Source: Desulfobacter vibrioformis DSM 8776 (lineage in GTDB: Bacteria > Desulfobacterota > Desulfobacteria > Desulfobacterales > Desulfobacteraceae). From it: DNA of 64,000 nucleotides. Under the pieces are notes generated by a model, which was given only the letters and a program-made list of their open reading frames with translations, was not told the DNA's origin and ran no database searches. This document shows, piece after piece, positions 1 to 8,637 of this stretch. How positions within the stretch are numbered: position 1 is the first letter of the stretch; each line of letters starts with the position of its first letter. A program made the position numbers and the translations under genes. The stretch is from contig NZ_KN050796.1 in the NCBI RefSeq assembly GCF_000745975.1, forward strand, positions 120,635 through 184,634, written 5' to 3'.

Positions 1-375
1 TTGAGAATTGCCGGCAAAGTTAAAGAGATTGTCAAGATCAGTCCCAGCACCGTAAACCTGAGCGGGGAACCCGGTCAGACCTTAAGTGACGTGGTCACCA
101 TTGAACCGGTGCAGGGGGATGAATTAAAGATCCTTGACATGACGCTTAAGTATAATAAGCAGATAAAGGCTGAACTGATCAAGCCCGGTCAGGGGGAAAA
201 AATTTGGCAGGTCAGGATTTCCTGCGATTCCGACAGTCCTGCGGATATTTATGATTTTATTACATTGACAACAGACAACCCCCATAAACCGCATTTGAGA
301 ATCAGGGTTTATGCCATTTTTGAAAAGGCAGCGTATCGGGAAAAGAGTGATTCAAATATACATGGAAACAAATGA
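1..375 (+). CDS. DUF1573-like protein, C-terminal part (cut by window start)
   Basis: Only the last about 124 residues are inside the window, and the reading frame is open to base 1, so the true start is probably upstream. The visible part looks like an immunoglobulin-like beta domain: a segment reading ISPSTVNLSG, a Gly-rich turn, then ITLTTDNP followed by LRIRVYAIF near the end. That pattern resembles DUF1573/PapD-like domains, which are common in exported proteins of Desulfobacterota, but the assignment rests on pattern only. No enzyme motif is seen. The HAD gene start lies just inside its 3' end, so the two are probably co-transcribed. Confidence 0.55.
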   Translation: MRIAGKVKEIVKISPSTVNLSGEPGQTLSDVVTIEPVQGDELKILDMTLKYNKQIKAELIKPGQGEKIWQVRISCDSDSPADIYDFITLTTDNPHKPHLRIRVYAIFEKAAYREKSDSNIHGNK

Positions 376-1039
376 GCAGCCCAAGGAATCTAACCGAATG
401 GATACAGCACTAATTAAGGCCGTTGTGTTTGACTGCGACGGTGTCATGTTTGATACGGCCCGGGCCAACCGCATATTTTATAATGATGTTTTGGTTGGTT
501 TTAACAAACCACCCCTTGATGATGAGCAGTTTATAAACGTTCATATGATGACGGTAAAAGCTGCTGTTGAATATCTTTTTCCGGAAATGGATGACCACCG
601 GCCTGTATATGAGATGATCAAACGCATCGGCTATGAAAGTGTCGTCCCCTTTATGCTGATGGAACCGGGCCTGATTGAGCTGCTGGATGCCATAAAGCAG
701 GCTGGTATGGTGCGCGGTGTGGCCACAAACCGGACCAATACCATGGAAAATGTGCTTATTGAACATAAGCTGAAAACCGCTTTTGATATTGTTGTCACGG
801 CATCTGATGTGGCCCATCCCAAACCCTTCCCTGATCAGCTTGAAAAAATAATGGGGGCTTATGCGCTGCTGCCCCGGCAAATTGTGTTCATCGGGGATTC
901 CATATACGATAAGAAAGCGGCTGAATCTGCTGGCACCTGGTTCATTGCATTTAAGCATCCCGGGCTGCAAGCCCATGCCCATGCAGTATCTATGGATGAG
1001 GTGGGAGAACTGTTAAAGTTAAACAAATATAATTCTTGA
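362..1039 (+). CDS. HAD-superfamily hydrolase (phosphoglycolate phosphatase-like)
   Basis: A cytoplasmic phosphatase of the HAD-IA type. Motif I is FDCDGVMFD (nucleophile Asp and the second Asp), motif II is the Thr in VATNRTNT, motif III is the Lys in HPKPFPD, and motif IV is FIGDSIYDKKAA. A helical cap region lies between motifs I and II, as in phosphoglycolate phosphatases and beta-phosphoglucomutases. The start is uncertain. ATG at 362 overlaps the preceding gene by 14 bases. ATG at 398 (MDTALIK) would place motif I nearer the N-terminus, as is usual. A still longer frame from 311 is less likely. No strong ribosome-binding site decides between them. The substrate cannot be read from sequence. 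Confidence 0.85.
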   Translation: METNEQPKESNRMDTALIKAVVFDCDGVMFDTARANRIFYNDVLVGFNKPPLDDEQFINVHMMTVKAAVEYLFPEMDDHRPVYEMIKRIGYESVVPFMLMEPGLIELLDAIKQAGMVRGVATNRTNTMENVLIEHKLKTAFDIVVTASDVAHPKPFPDQLEKIMGAYALLPRQIVFIGDSIYDKKAAESAGTWFIAFKHPGLQAHAHAVSMDEVGELLKLNKYNS

Positions 1040-1063
1040 CAAATCAGCCAATCATCATTAAAT
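1036..1063 (+). promoter_or_regulatory. Candidate sigma-70 promoter for sat
   Basis: TTGACA at 1036-1041 is followed after 16 bases by TTAAAT at 1058-1063, giving a plausible -35/-10 pair in the leader of the sat gene. It overlaps the end of the HAD gene. This rests on consensus matching only. Confidence 0.35.
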
Positions 1064-1093
1064 CTTACAAGATTTTTAAATAGAATTGAAGTT

Positions 1094-1114
1094 AGGTGCA
1101 GGGTCAAGGCACCT
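1094..1114. promoter_or_regulatory. Inverted repeat in the sat leader
   Basis: AGGTGC (1094-1099) and GCACCT (1109-1114) form an inverted repeat with a 9-base spacer, about 45 bases upstream of the sat start. It could be an operator or a leader hairpin. A related GGTGCA/TGCACC dyad lies upstream of the molybdoenzyme gene (6015-6038), but no regulator can be named. Confidence 0.3.
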
Positions 1115-1159
1115 GACAATTATACTGGTAGTTAACTATAGATAAGGAGAATGACGTAT

Positions 1160-2437
1160 ATGTCTAAATTAGTTGCACCCCACGGCGGGAAAGGTCTTGT
1201 ATGTTGCAAGCTTGAAGGCGCAGAACTGGCAGCAGAACTGAAAAAAGCCGAAGGTCTGAAAAAAATCGAAATCTCTTCCCAGGTTAAAGGCGACCTGATC
1301 ATGCTCGGTATCGGCGGTTTCTCTCCGCTGAACGGCTTCATGACCAAAGCCGACTGGAAAGGCGTTTGCGAAGACTTTCTGCTGGCTGACGGTACTTTCT
1401 GGCCGGTTCCCGTTATGCTCGACGCTGCGGCTGCTGATGCTGCAGAGATCAATGTTGGCGATGAAATCACCCTGGAAAGAAACGGTGAAATCTATGCCAC
1501 CATGAAGATCGAAGAAAAGTTCGAGATGACCGAAGACGAGAAAAAATGGGAATGTGAGAAAGTTTATAAAGGTCATGGCGAAGAGTCTGCTGATGACGTA
1601 TTCTGGAAAATCGCCATGGAAGATCATCCCGGCGTTCAGATGGTTATGGCCAGAAAAGAGTTCTGCCTGGCTGGCCCTGTAAAAGTTCTTTCCGAAGGCG
1701 AATTCCCCGAAAAATTCAAAGGCGTTTACCTGACCCCGAAAGAAACCCGCGCTATCATGGATGAAAAAGGCTGGGCCAACGTTGCTTCCATGCAGCTGAG
1801 AAACCCCATGCACAGGTCCCATGAGCATCTGTGCAAGATCGCCCTTGACGTATGTGACGGCGTTCTGATTCACTCCCTGATCGGTAACCTCAAACCCGGC
1901 GACATCCCCGCAGAAGTTCGTATCAAATGTATCGATCGTCTGATCCAGGATTACTTCGTACCCGAGCACGTTATTAACGGCGGATATCCCCTGGACATGA
2001 GATATGCCGGTCCCCGTGAAGGCCTGCTGCATGCTACCTTCCGTCAGAACTACGGTGTTAACAGAATGATCATCGGCCGTGACCATGCCGGCGTTGGTGA
2101 CTTCTACACCCTGTTTGAAGCACAGGAAATCTTTGACAGCATCCCCATGCCCGAAGACGCTGGCAAACGCCTGCTGTGCGAACCGCTGAAAATTGACTGG
2201 ACCTTCTACTGCAAGAAATGCGACGGCATGGCTTCCATGAGAACCTGCCCCCATGGCAAAGACGACCGTGTTATCCTCTCCGGTACTAAACTGCGTCACG
2301 CCCTGTCCAACAACCAGCCCGTTGTTGATCACTTTGGCCGTGAAGAAGTTCTGGTTATCCTCAGAGAATACTATGCCAGCCTGACCGAGAAGGTTGAAGT
2401 AAAACTGCAGAGCCATGCAGAAGGTACAAAGATGTAA
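1160..2437 (+). CDS. sat: Sulfate adenylyltransferase (ATP sulfurylase), dissimilatory type
   Basis: Activates sulfate with ATP to adenosine 5'-phosphosulfate and pyrophosphate, the first cytoplasmic step of dissimilatory sulfate reduction. The 425-residue protein has the usual length of homomeric bacterial Sat. It shows the substrate-binding/catalytic stretches [13 protein letters not shown] (QxRNP plus HxxH) and [11 protein letters not shown], and a Cys-containing segment ([13 protein letters not shown]) typical of sulfate-reducer enzymes. ATG at 1160 is chosen over ATG at 1151 because the Shine-Dalgarno AAGGAGA ends at 1150, which gives a 9-base spacing to 1160 and none to 1151. It stands alone, with no aprAB nearby. 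Its codon use is strongly biased, as expected for a very highly expressed gene. Confidence 0.97.
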   Translation: MSKLVAPHGGKGLVCCKLEGAELAAELKKAEGLKKIEISSQVKGDLIMLGIGGFSPLNGFMTKADWKGVCEDFLLADGTFWPVPVMLDAAAADAAEINVGDEITLERNGEIYATMKIEEKFEMTEDEKKWECEKVYKGHGEESADDVFWKIAMEDHPGVQMVMARKEFCLAGPVKVLSEGEFPEKFKGVYLTPKETRAIMDEKGWANVASMQLRNPMHRSHEHLCKIALDVCDGVLIHSLIGNLKPGDIPAEVRIKCIDRLIQDYFVPEHVINGGYPLDMRYAGPREGLLHATFRQNYGVNRMIIGRDHAGVGDFYTLFEAQEIFDSIPMPEDAGKRLLCEPLKIDWTFYCKKCDGMASMRTCPHGKDDRVILSGTKLRHALSNNQPVVDHFGREEVLVILREYYASLTEKVEVKLQSHAEGTKM

Positions 2438-2481
2438 GTTAAGGACTTTCCTTTTCTGACATCCGTTTTGTGATGTAAATT

Positions 2482-2519
2482 AAAGCGGCTTTTTCCTGAT
2501 TACAGGAAAAGCCGCTTTT
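2482..2519. terminator. Rho-independent terminator between sat and the stress-protein gene
   Basis: The arms AAAGCGGCTTTTTCCTG and CAGGAAAAGCCGCTTT form a long hairpin with a single bulged base. T-rich tracts lie on both sides, so it can terminate both convergent genes. Confidence 0.9.
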
Positions 2520-2526
2520 ATTTTAT

Positions 2527-3357
2527 TTAGGTAAGGGAAATACGGCAGTTTGGGCCTGTCACCAGAAGATTGTTGGTAACAGTGGACTGGATATGCTCCA
2601 TTTTACTTCCCAAAAGAATTTCCTTAATTAAACCGTGTCCATAGGCCCCAAGAACGATCAAAGAGTCGTGGGGCACCTCATACAGCATCCGGTCAAATTC
2701 GGAAGATTCATAGAAACACCATTCATTGACATACTGATCCACAAGTTCCTCAAGTTCCGAACCCCGGACCATATCCCGGTAAACATCCTCGTTGTTATTT
2801 TCAAGTACGGTATAAATTTTCAACGGAAATCCCGAGGCCATGGCGATTTTCAGCCCCAGGACAAGGGCGTTCATGGCATTGGATGACCCGCCGAAAAAAA
2901 CGGATATACTTTTCCATGCCTTGAACACGGGGCTTGCAATGAGAATGGGAAAGGTGGCCTGTTTAATCATCCGCCGGACCTTGGGCCCCAGATGTCCCAA
3001 CCCTATTTGGGATGAGCGGTCACTGACCGAACGCTGGGAGCACATATAATCAAATTGGCTGGATATATCCGGCAGGGTGGAGGCGGTAAAGTTTTTGGGT
3101 TCATAGAACCTTGGCGGAATCCCGGCCTCATCAAAAAGCGCAATGACATGTTCATGGGCAGTCTCCGGAAAGGCTAAAAATGAGCTGTCCAGGTTCACCT
3201 GTACCACATCATTGGAAAAATACATTAAGAACTTATCTGTTTTAGGGATATACACAACAGGATAGGCATTGATGGTTTTACAAAAATGCAGGGACTGCAA
3301 AAAGGTTTCCCTGCCAAAGGGGGTATTCCTGAAAATATGAAGCAGTTTATAATTCAT
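2527..3357 (-). CDS. Universal stress protein (UspA-type)
   Basis: A cytoplasmic protein of about 276 residues, about twice a single Usp domain. The C-terminal half carries the ATP-binding signature GAYGHG...LLGS (GxxGxG-x9-G[ST] type) at the end of the protein. The N-terminal half looks like a degenerate Usp domain. The start at 3357 is preferred over the upstream in-frame start because AAGGAGA lies seven bases before it. It is the last gene of a minus-strand set with a ClC channel and an HTH-EIIA protein, which suggests a shared role in stress or ion homeostasis. That role is inferred from position only. A strong terminator shared with sat follows it. Confidence 0.88.
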   Translation of the reverse strand: MNYKLLHIFRNTPFGRETFLQSLHFCKTINAYPVVYIPKTDKFLMYFSNDVVQVNLDSSFLAFPETAHEHVIALFDEAGIPPRFYEPKNFTASTLPDISSQFDYMCSQRSVSDRSSQIGLGHLGPKVRRMIKQATFPILIASPVFKAWKSISVFFGGSSNAMNALVLGLKIAMASGFPLKIYTVLENNNEDVYRDMVRGSELEELVDQYVNEWCFYESSEFDRMLYEVPHDSLIVLGAYGHGLIKEILLGSKMEHIQSTVTNNLLVTGPNCRISLT

Positions 3358-3394
3358 TTCAAGTCTCCTTGGGCCCATGAACAGGGGGGCGGGA

Positions 3395-5143
3395 TCATTG
3401 TATATTGGTCTGCATGATCAGTTCCCTGCGGTACAGATCAAGTATCCGTGCCTTGGAAATCATCCCGGAAAATCTGTGGTGATCCACCACCGGGATATGA
3501 TCAATGTTAAAGGTCTCCATGAATTCCAGTACATCATGGAGATCATCGTCAAAGGATGCTGTCACCATATCCGTATCCATGATCTGGTTAAGAAAGATCA
3601 TGTCATAAAAGGCTGGGTCCAAGGCATATTTCCTGATATTTGAAACACGAACCATCCCCAGGTAGTCGCCGGTCTTATCTGCTATAACCGGGTAATGGTC
3701 GCGGTCTGAATTGCGGATTTTATTAATAAAATCCCTGAAAATCATATTTTCCGATACAGTGGTGTAATTGGTGTTTATGATTTCGTTTAAGCTTAAATCC
3801 GACAAAATTCTTGCATCTGTTCCGGGCCGCATGAATTCGCCGCGTTCAATAAGGTCTTTGAAATAAAAGGAAGAGGGCTCAATAATATGGCTTAACGTTG
3901 ACGAAATGGAAGAAACCAGCAGCAAAAGCAAAATAGCCTCGTAGCCGCCGGTAATCTCTGCAATCAGAAAAATACTGCTCAATGGGGCCTGCATAACCCC
4001 GGACATGATACCGGCCATGCCTAAAAGGGCATAGGTACCTTCCGAGGCCACTGCGGCATTGGGGAAAACAAACATCATGGCCTTGTAAAATACCACCCCG
4101 GTAAGGCTGCCGATGAGCAGGCAGGGCGCAAATATGCCACCGGAGCCGCCCCAGCCAAGGGTTATGGCCGTGGCAAATATTTTTAGAAAAATACCGATGA
4201 ATATGAGCCAGAAAGCCATGTGAAACGTGCCGTCCACCATCTCAATGATCGGATGATACCCCTCGCCCAGCACCATGGGCATGAAGATTCCCATGGTTCC
4301 CACTGTGCAGCCGCCGATCATTGCCCGAAGCCAGGGAGATACCGGCGTCCGTTTGGCTAAGGCGCCAACTGTTCTGAGCATCCGTGTAAAAATCACGGAT
4401 ATCAAAGCGGTGAACAGGGCAAGCCCGATGCTGCCCAGAATATCACCTGTAAAAATACTGAAGGTGTGATGCTGGAAAAGCTCTTTTTTAGGGATAATGG
4501 CTTCACTGATCTGGGCCCCGGCCACAGCAGCAATGGTAATGGGAATAATATTGACAAATTTCCATTCCCCAAGAATGATCTCAACGGAAAAAATAAGACC
4601 AGCCACAGGGGCGTGGAAAATGGAAGCAATGGCACCTGCTGTACCGCAGCCCACCAATGTCATGCGCTGCCTGTCATTCAGGCCTAAAAATTTAGCGATA
4701 TTGGAGCCTATGGCAGATCCGCTCATGACAACCGGGGCCTCAGGACCTGCGGAGCCGCCGCTGGCAATGGTGAAAAAACTGGATATAAGCCTGGAAAAGG
4801 TGGAGCGAAGCCGTAATAGCCCCCCCCGTCTGGATACGGCATATATAACTTCCGGCACACCATGGCCTGCACCTTCCCGCATAACCTTGTCAAGAAATAA
4901 AAATGAGATCAGGGCCCCTATTCCGGGCAGAATAAAGGCCCAGGCATACTGGCGGTACGGTTGAAAAAATTCAAGAACCGCGGCCAGGGAAAGCCTTAAT
5001 GTCACGGCTGCAAGGCCTGCAAAAACACCGACAACTGCGCCGGCAGTCATCAGCACAAGCCGGTCATCAAAAAGAAAAAATTTTGCGTAAAAAATGTTAT
5101 AGATTTGCTTAAGTTTGCGCATGAGATGGGTCCGGATAACCAC
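3395..5143 (-). CDS. ClC-family chloride channel/antiporter with C-terminal CBS pair
   Basis: An integral membrane protein of about 582 residues. It has about ten hydrophobic helices followed by a cytoplasmic tandem CBS domain (last about 130 residues), which in related proteins senses nucleotides. ClC signatures are visible: GAGHGVPEV in place of the GSGIPE selectivity loop, GSAGPEAP containing the gating-glutamate position, and GGIFAPCL near the second selectivity loop. The longest frame begins with GTG at 5143, immediately after the stop codon of the upstream gene. An internal ATG at 5122 (MRKLKQI) is an equally good candidate. Tight coupling to the upstream HTH-EIIA gene indicates one transcript. 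Confidence 0.9.
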   Translation of the reverse strand: MVIRTHLMRKLKQIYNIFYAKFFLFDDRLVLMTAGAVVGVFAGLAAVTLRLSLAAVLEFFQPYRQYAWAFILPGIGALISFLFLDKVMREGAGHGVPEVIYAVSRRGGLLRLRSTFSRLISSFFTIASGGSAGPEAPVVMSGSAIGSNIAKFLGLNDRQRMTLVGCGTAGAIASIFHAPVAGLIFSVEIILGEWKFVNIIPITIAAVAGAQISEAIIPKKELFQHHTFSIFTGDILGSIGLALFTALISVIFTRMLRTVGALAKRTPVSPWLRAMIGGCTVGTMGIFMPMVLGEGYHPIIEMVDGTFHMAFWLIFIGIFLKIFATAITLGWGGSGGIFAPCLLIGSLTGVVFYKAMMFVFPNAAVASEGTYALLGMAGIMSGVMQAPLSSIFLIAEITGGYEAILLLLLVSSISSTLSHIIEPSSFYFKDLIERGEFMRPGTDARILSDLSLNEIINTNYTTVSENMIFRDFINKIRNSDRDHYPVIADKTGDYLGMVRVSNIRKYALDPAFYDMIFLNQIMDTDMVTASFDDDLHDVLEFMETFNIDHIPVVDHHRFSGMISKARILDLYRRELIMQTNIQ

Positions 5144-5860
5144 TTACATCTTTTGGGCTAGGTGCAGGGCATCAATTTTTTCGATCAACTCGGATTGTTC
5201 CGGGCAGGTTTTTAAAAATTCACTGAACTGCCTGTTCCGTAAACAAAAAGATAGAGAGGAGAGCAGATAAAGATGGAACTTTAATTCCGGGAACAGGATG
5301 AAAAACAGGGTAGATACAGGCTGGTTGTCCAATGCATGATAATTCACGGGATTTTTAAGGAAGCAGGCTGCAATCATGGGCTGGTCAAGATATTCAAGGG
5401 GGGTTCTTGGGTGGGGAATGGCAATACCGCCGCCAATCCCTGTGGACAAAGCCTCTTCCCTTTTAACAAGCTGCCGGACAAGATCGGTTCTGCAATCATC
5501 CGGTACGGCCTTAATTCTTTCAACGCATGCGCTAATTACGGACGGCACATCCGGTCCTGTGTCAATCTGGTGATACACACCGCCGGTTTCAAGGGCAGTG
5601 GACAAAGAGATCTCCTCTTCGGTCTCAGGTCCCTGGACCGGGCGGGGTTCCAGGTTAAGGGAAATATGGTTTTTCGCAGCCCAGTTTTTCAAATCCCTGG
5701 CATGAAAGCCGTAGGTGCTTCCCTTTTTGGACACAGGCAGCTTTCCCTGGCGGATCCAGCGCTCTATGGTTGTACGGGATACCCCTAAAGACTTGCATAA
5801 CTCAGATATTAGAATTTCCATTTTTTTTATTGCCGCCGCCTGCTGTATGATAAATTTCAT
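5144..5860 (-). CDS. Helix-turn-helix / PTS EIIA(Ntr) fusion protein
   Basis: The N-terminal part has an excisionase/MerR-like helix-turn-helix (LGVSRTTIERWIRQGKLP). The C-terminal part is a PTS IIA domain of the nitrogen/fructose type, with the phospho-acceptor His in the motif GGGIAIPHPR. It is probably a regulatory protein whose state depends on phosphotransfer, not a sugar transporter subunit, since no PTS permease is near. The first ATG is at 5860. ATG at 5821 (MEILISEL) gives the N-terminus normal for this HTH family and may be the true start, but neither has a clear ribosome-binding site. It leads the minus-strand operon with the ClC and Usp genes. Confidence 0.85.
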   Translation of the reverse strand: MKFIIQQAAAIKKMEILISELCKSLGVSRTTIERWIRQGKLPVSKKGSTYGFHARDLKNWAAKNHISLNLEPRPVQGPETEEEISLSTALETGGVYHQIDTGPDVPSVISACVERIKAVPDDCRTDLVRQLVKREEALSTGIGGGIAIPHPRTPLEYLDQPMIAACFLKNPVNYHALDNQPVSTLFFILFPELKFHLYLLSSLSFCLRNRQFSEFLKTCPEQSELIEKIDALHLAQKM

Positions 5861-6014
5861 TTTAAATTTTGGTAATTATATAAACTAAACCCGCCGGAAT
5901 AACAACCCCGCTCAGGGTAATCACCAGGACCCGCGCGCGTAGACATTGATATCCAAGCGCTTATCATCTGGATGGCTTTTTTATCTTTTGAAGGGCAAGT
6001 TATCAAGCGTGTCG

Positions 6015-6038
6015 TGGTGCATAAAAATAGTTGCACCA
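6015..6038. promoter_or_regulatory. Dyad TGGTGCA-N10-TGCACCA, candidate activator site
   Basis: A perfect 7-base inverted repeat with a 10-base spacer, centred about 160 bases upstream of the sigma-54 promoter at 6176. That is a normal distance for an enhancer bound by an NtrC-family protein. The half-sites resemble NtrC half-sites but in the opposite order. Function is inferred. Confidence 0.4.
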
Positions 6039-6175
6039 AAGCGATCTGCGGTCTTACCCGCAGGCACATGAAAAACCTTATCAGTACAAAATCGGCAACA
6101 CTACATTTGTAAAATATATTTAAAATTCAATATATTAAATAATTAAGAAAAATTTTTCGGGACAATAACGGCCCC

Positions 6176-6192
6176 TGGCATGGTTATAGCTA
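6176..6192 (+). promoter_or_regulatory. Sigma-54 (-24/-12) promoter for the molybdoenzyme operon
   Basis: The sequence TGGCATGGTTATAGCTA has GG and GC elements at the exact sigma-54 spacing (consensus TGGCAC-N5-TTGCA). It is nearly identical to the promoter at 8552-8568. The start point would be near 6202, leaving a leader of almost 90 bases. Confidence 0.75.
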
Positions 6193-6289
6193 TACAGCGA
6201 TCTGTTAAGTTTCGAACGTGAGGAATTAAAAAACGATATAGCCCGGGCCATGGTTCCGGAAAAATAACAGTTCGTCAGGGAGAGCAAAT

Positions 6290-8374
6290 ATGACCCAAAA
6301 ATCGGTATTCAGTGTCTGTGGCATGTGTACGGTACGCTGCCCCATCCAGGTAGAAGTTCAAAATGGCCAGGTCGAATTTATTTCAGGCAACCCCCATGTA
6401 CCGGCCATGAAGGGGGCTGTGTGTCCCAGAGGTGCGGCAGGTACGGCGCTTCTCCTTGACAACGAACGTCCCCGGACGCCGTTGATCAGAACCGGAGAAC
6501 GCGGGGAAGGTAAATGGCGCAAAGCCGGATGGGACGAGGCCCTGGACTATGTGGCGGAAAAACTTAACCAGGTAAAGGCTGGGTATGGGGCCCGGTCCAT
6601 TGCATTTTCCGACAGAGGGGGGCCTTTCAGGGACATGCACCGTGCATTTCTCAAAGGCCTTGGCACCCCTAACTACAACAACCACGACTCGTCCTGTGCC
6701 AAAAATGTCCAGCATGCGGCGCTCTCCTTGACCGGCATGGGCAGAAAAGCCGTGTTCTACGACTTTAAAAATGCAAAACACGTCGTACTTCAGTTCAGAA
6801 ATATCTTTGAAGCCATCAATGTCCAGGAGGTCAATGACCTTATGGATGCCCTGGAAAACGGATGCAAACTCACGGTGATTGATATCCGGGCCAATATCTC
6901 TGCGGCCAAGGCTACCGGGTTCATGATGATCCGGCCGGGCACCGACTATGCCTTCAACCTGGCGGTGATCCACGAAATCATCAACAAGCGCCTCTATGAC
7001 GAACGCTTTGTTTCCCGCTATATGGAAGGGTTCAAAGCGCTTGAAACGTTTGTCACTCCCTATACCCCTGAATGGGCGCAGACAGAAACAGGCATTGCCG
7101 CAGCAACGCTTCGCAGTTTTGCCCAGGAGCTTGCCAAGGCAGCCCCTTCGGTGATCTGGCACCCTGGATGGATGACAGCCAGATACAAGGACTCTTTTTA
7201 TATCTGCCGATCCATTTACATTATTAATGCCCTGCTCGGGGCGTACGGTACCAGGGGCGGTCTTCCCTTTGTATTAAAACCCGGGGATGTGGGCGCAAAA
7301 AGTTTAAAATCCTTTATGGATCTTTATCCCGAACCGGATGAAAAACGCGCCGATGGCGCGGGATGGAAATACACCCATTTTGAGGATGGTCCAGGCCTTG
7401 CCCATTTAATGTTCAAGGCCATTGAAGAACAGGAACCCTATCCCGTAAAGGCATACATCGCCTACCGCCATGACCCGCTCATGGGATATCCGGACCCGGA
7501 CCGGCTGCGCCGGATATGGGACAAGCTGGATCTTCTGGTTTCAGTGACCTTTTCCTGGTCAGACACAGCCTGGCATTCAGACGTGGTCCTGCCGCTTTCC
7601 ACCTATCTTGAACGTGAAAGCATCATTGCCACAAAAAATGCGTTGAAACCGCAGTTTTTTGTCCGCAAACGGGCCGTGGCGCCAAGATATGACTCCCTGG
7701 CGGACTGGGAGATTATCTCAGAGCTTGCCCGCCGCATGGATCTGCCTGACCTGGTCTTTGACCGGGTGGAGGATGTATGGAATTTCCAGCTTAGGGAAAC
7801 CGGCCTCACCATTGAGAACTTTGATGCCAAAGGGCTGGTGGACCTGGCTGATGAGGCGGTTTATAAAAATTTCGATGAATTCACCTTTGAAACCGCTTCC
7901 AAAAAGATTGAAATCATATCTGAAAACCTGGAGGAAAACGGTCACCTTTCACTTAAGCCATATGAACCGCCGGCATTTCCAAAGGAAGGTCAATTCCGTA
8001 TGACCTTTGGCCGCTGCGCCATTCACACCCAGGGCCACACCGTGAACAATCCGCTTTTAAACGAACAAATGCCGGAAAACACTTTGTGGATCAACACGGC
8101 CGAGGCCCGAAAGCTTAATATATCAGACCAGGACATTGTCACCGTGAGCCAGAACGGCTACTCGGAAACCATCCGGGCCTATGTTACCGACCATATCCAC
8201 CCGGACGCCGTCTTTGTGATCCACGGATTCGGCCACCGCATTAAGGCCGAAAGCCGGGCGTTCGGCAAAGGTCTTGCGGATAACAAATTCATGGCAGGCG
8301 GCCTGGACATCTGGGATAAAGCCGGCGGTGCCATTGCGTACCAGGAGCATTTTGTCACGGTATCCAAGGGATAA
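6290..8374 (+). CDS. Molybdopterin oxidoreductase, catalytic subunit (DMSO reductase family, PhsA/PsrA-like)
   Basis: A 694-residue molybdenum (or tungsten) bis-MGD enzyme. The N-terminus has the [4Fe-4S] motif C10-x2-C13-x3-C17 with the fourth Cys in AVCPRG. A Cys in HDSSCAKN (C136) is at the position that ligates the metal in thiosulfate/polysulfide reductases. The last about 120 residues form the molybdopterin dinucleotide-binding domain. There is no twin-arginine signal, so it is cytoplasmic, unlike most PhsA/PsrA enzymes. Neighbours supply a four-cluster ferredoxin and an NAD(P)-type flavoprotein, suggesting an NAD(P)H-linked complex. A sulfur-oxyanion or polysulfide substrate is a guess from family and from the TauE-type exporter downstream. 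SD AGGGAGAG precedes the ATG. Confidence 0.88.
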   Translation: MTQKSVFSVCGMCTVRCPIQVEVQNGQVEFISGNPHVPAMKGAVCPRGAAGTALLLDNERPRTPLIRTGERGEGKWRKAGWDEALDYVAEKLNQVKAGYGARSIAFSDRGGPFRDMHRAFLKGLGTPNYNNHDSSCAKNVQHAALSLTGMGRKAVFYDFKNAKHVVLQFRNIFEAINVQEVNDLMDALENGCKLTVIDIRANISAAKATGFMMIRPGTDYAFNLAVIHEIINKRLYDERFVSRYMEGFKALETFVTPYTPEWAQTETGIAAATLRSFAQELAKAAPSVIWHPGWMTARYKDSFYICRSIYIINALLGAYGTRGGLPFVLKPGDVGAKSLKSFMDLYPEPDEKRADGAGWKYTHFEDGPGLAHLMFKAIEEQEPYPVKAYIAYRHDPLMGYPDPDRLRRIWDKLDLLVSVTFSWSDTAWHSDVVLPLSTYLERESIIATKNALKPQFFVRKRAVAPRYDSLADWEIISELARRMDLPDLVFDRVEDVWNFQLRETGLTIENFDAKGLVDLADEAVYKNFDEFTFETASKKIEIISENLEENGHLSLKPYEPPAFPKEGQFRMTFGRCAIHTQGHTVNNPLLNEQMPENTLWINTAEARKLNISDQDIVTVSQNGYSETIRAYVTDHIHPDAVFVIHGFGHRIKAESRAFGKGLADNKFMAGGLDIWDKAGGAIAYQEHFVTVSKG

Positions 8375-8406
8375 GGGACCCGGGCTGCCCGCCTTGCATT
8401 GGAGAC

Positions 8407-8445
8407 GTGCAATAAAAAACTTGCGATGCCAGATCTTTATTGCAC
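8407..8445. promoter_or_regulatory. Ten-base inverted repeat, candidate enhancer or hairpin
   Basis: GTGCAATAAA (8407-8416) and TTTATTGCAC (8436-8445) are perfect inverted repeats with a 19-base spacer. They lie 107 bases upstream of the -24 element at 8552. They share TGCA cores with the dyad at 6015-6038, so both could be sites for one activator. A post-gene hairpin is the alternative, though no T-tract follows. Confidence 0.4.
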
Positions 8446-8551
8446 ACCAGCGGCGCTTTGCCTGAAAACGGATCCTGCCCAAAGCCCGGAGCATATAAAA
8501 TTACATTATTAATTCAGCGTATTAAACAAAATATACAGACAACCCCCGCCA

Positions 8552-8568
8552 TGGCATGATTATGGCTA
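8552..8568 (+). promoter_or_regulatory. Sigma-54 (-24/-12) promoter for the ferredoxin-flavoprotein genes
   Basis: The sequence TGGCATGATTATGGCTA keeps the GG/GC spacing required by sigma-54 and matches the 6176 promoter at 15 of 17 positions. It lies 70 bases before the ATG at 8638. Confidence 0.75.
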
Positions 8569-8637
8569 ATATGGCTAAGTTGTGAACCCATAAGTAGGAT
8601 GAACTATACACGTGTCAGTCTGGACACCGGAGAACCC

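Larger units (their letters stand above)
5861..6289. other. Divergent intergenic region
   Basis: A 429-base spacer between divergently transcribed genes. It holds a GGTGCA dyad (6015-6038), an AT-rich block (6100-6160) and a -24/-12 promoter (6176-6192) for the molybdoenzyme gene. No convincing coding sequence is seen. A 70-codon minus-strand frame at 5857-6069 lacks a ribosome-binding site and any recognisable pattern. Confidence 0.6.
8375..8637. other. Intergenic region with dyads and second sigma-54 promoter
   Basis: A 263-base gap inside an otherwise tight gene set. It contains the GTGCAATAAA/TTTATTGCAC dyad (8407-8445), a TTGCA-N9-TGCAA dyad (8394-8412) and the -24/-12 promoter at 8552-8568. 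No gene is seen. Confidence 0.6.

Noticed and set aside
1169..2416. Long 415-codon frame on the strand opposite sat
   Set aside because: It is the mirror of a highly biased gene; the sat protein has all family motifs and the opposite frame has none.
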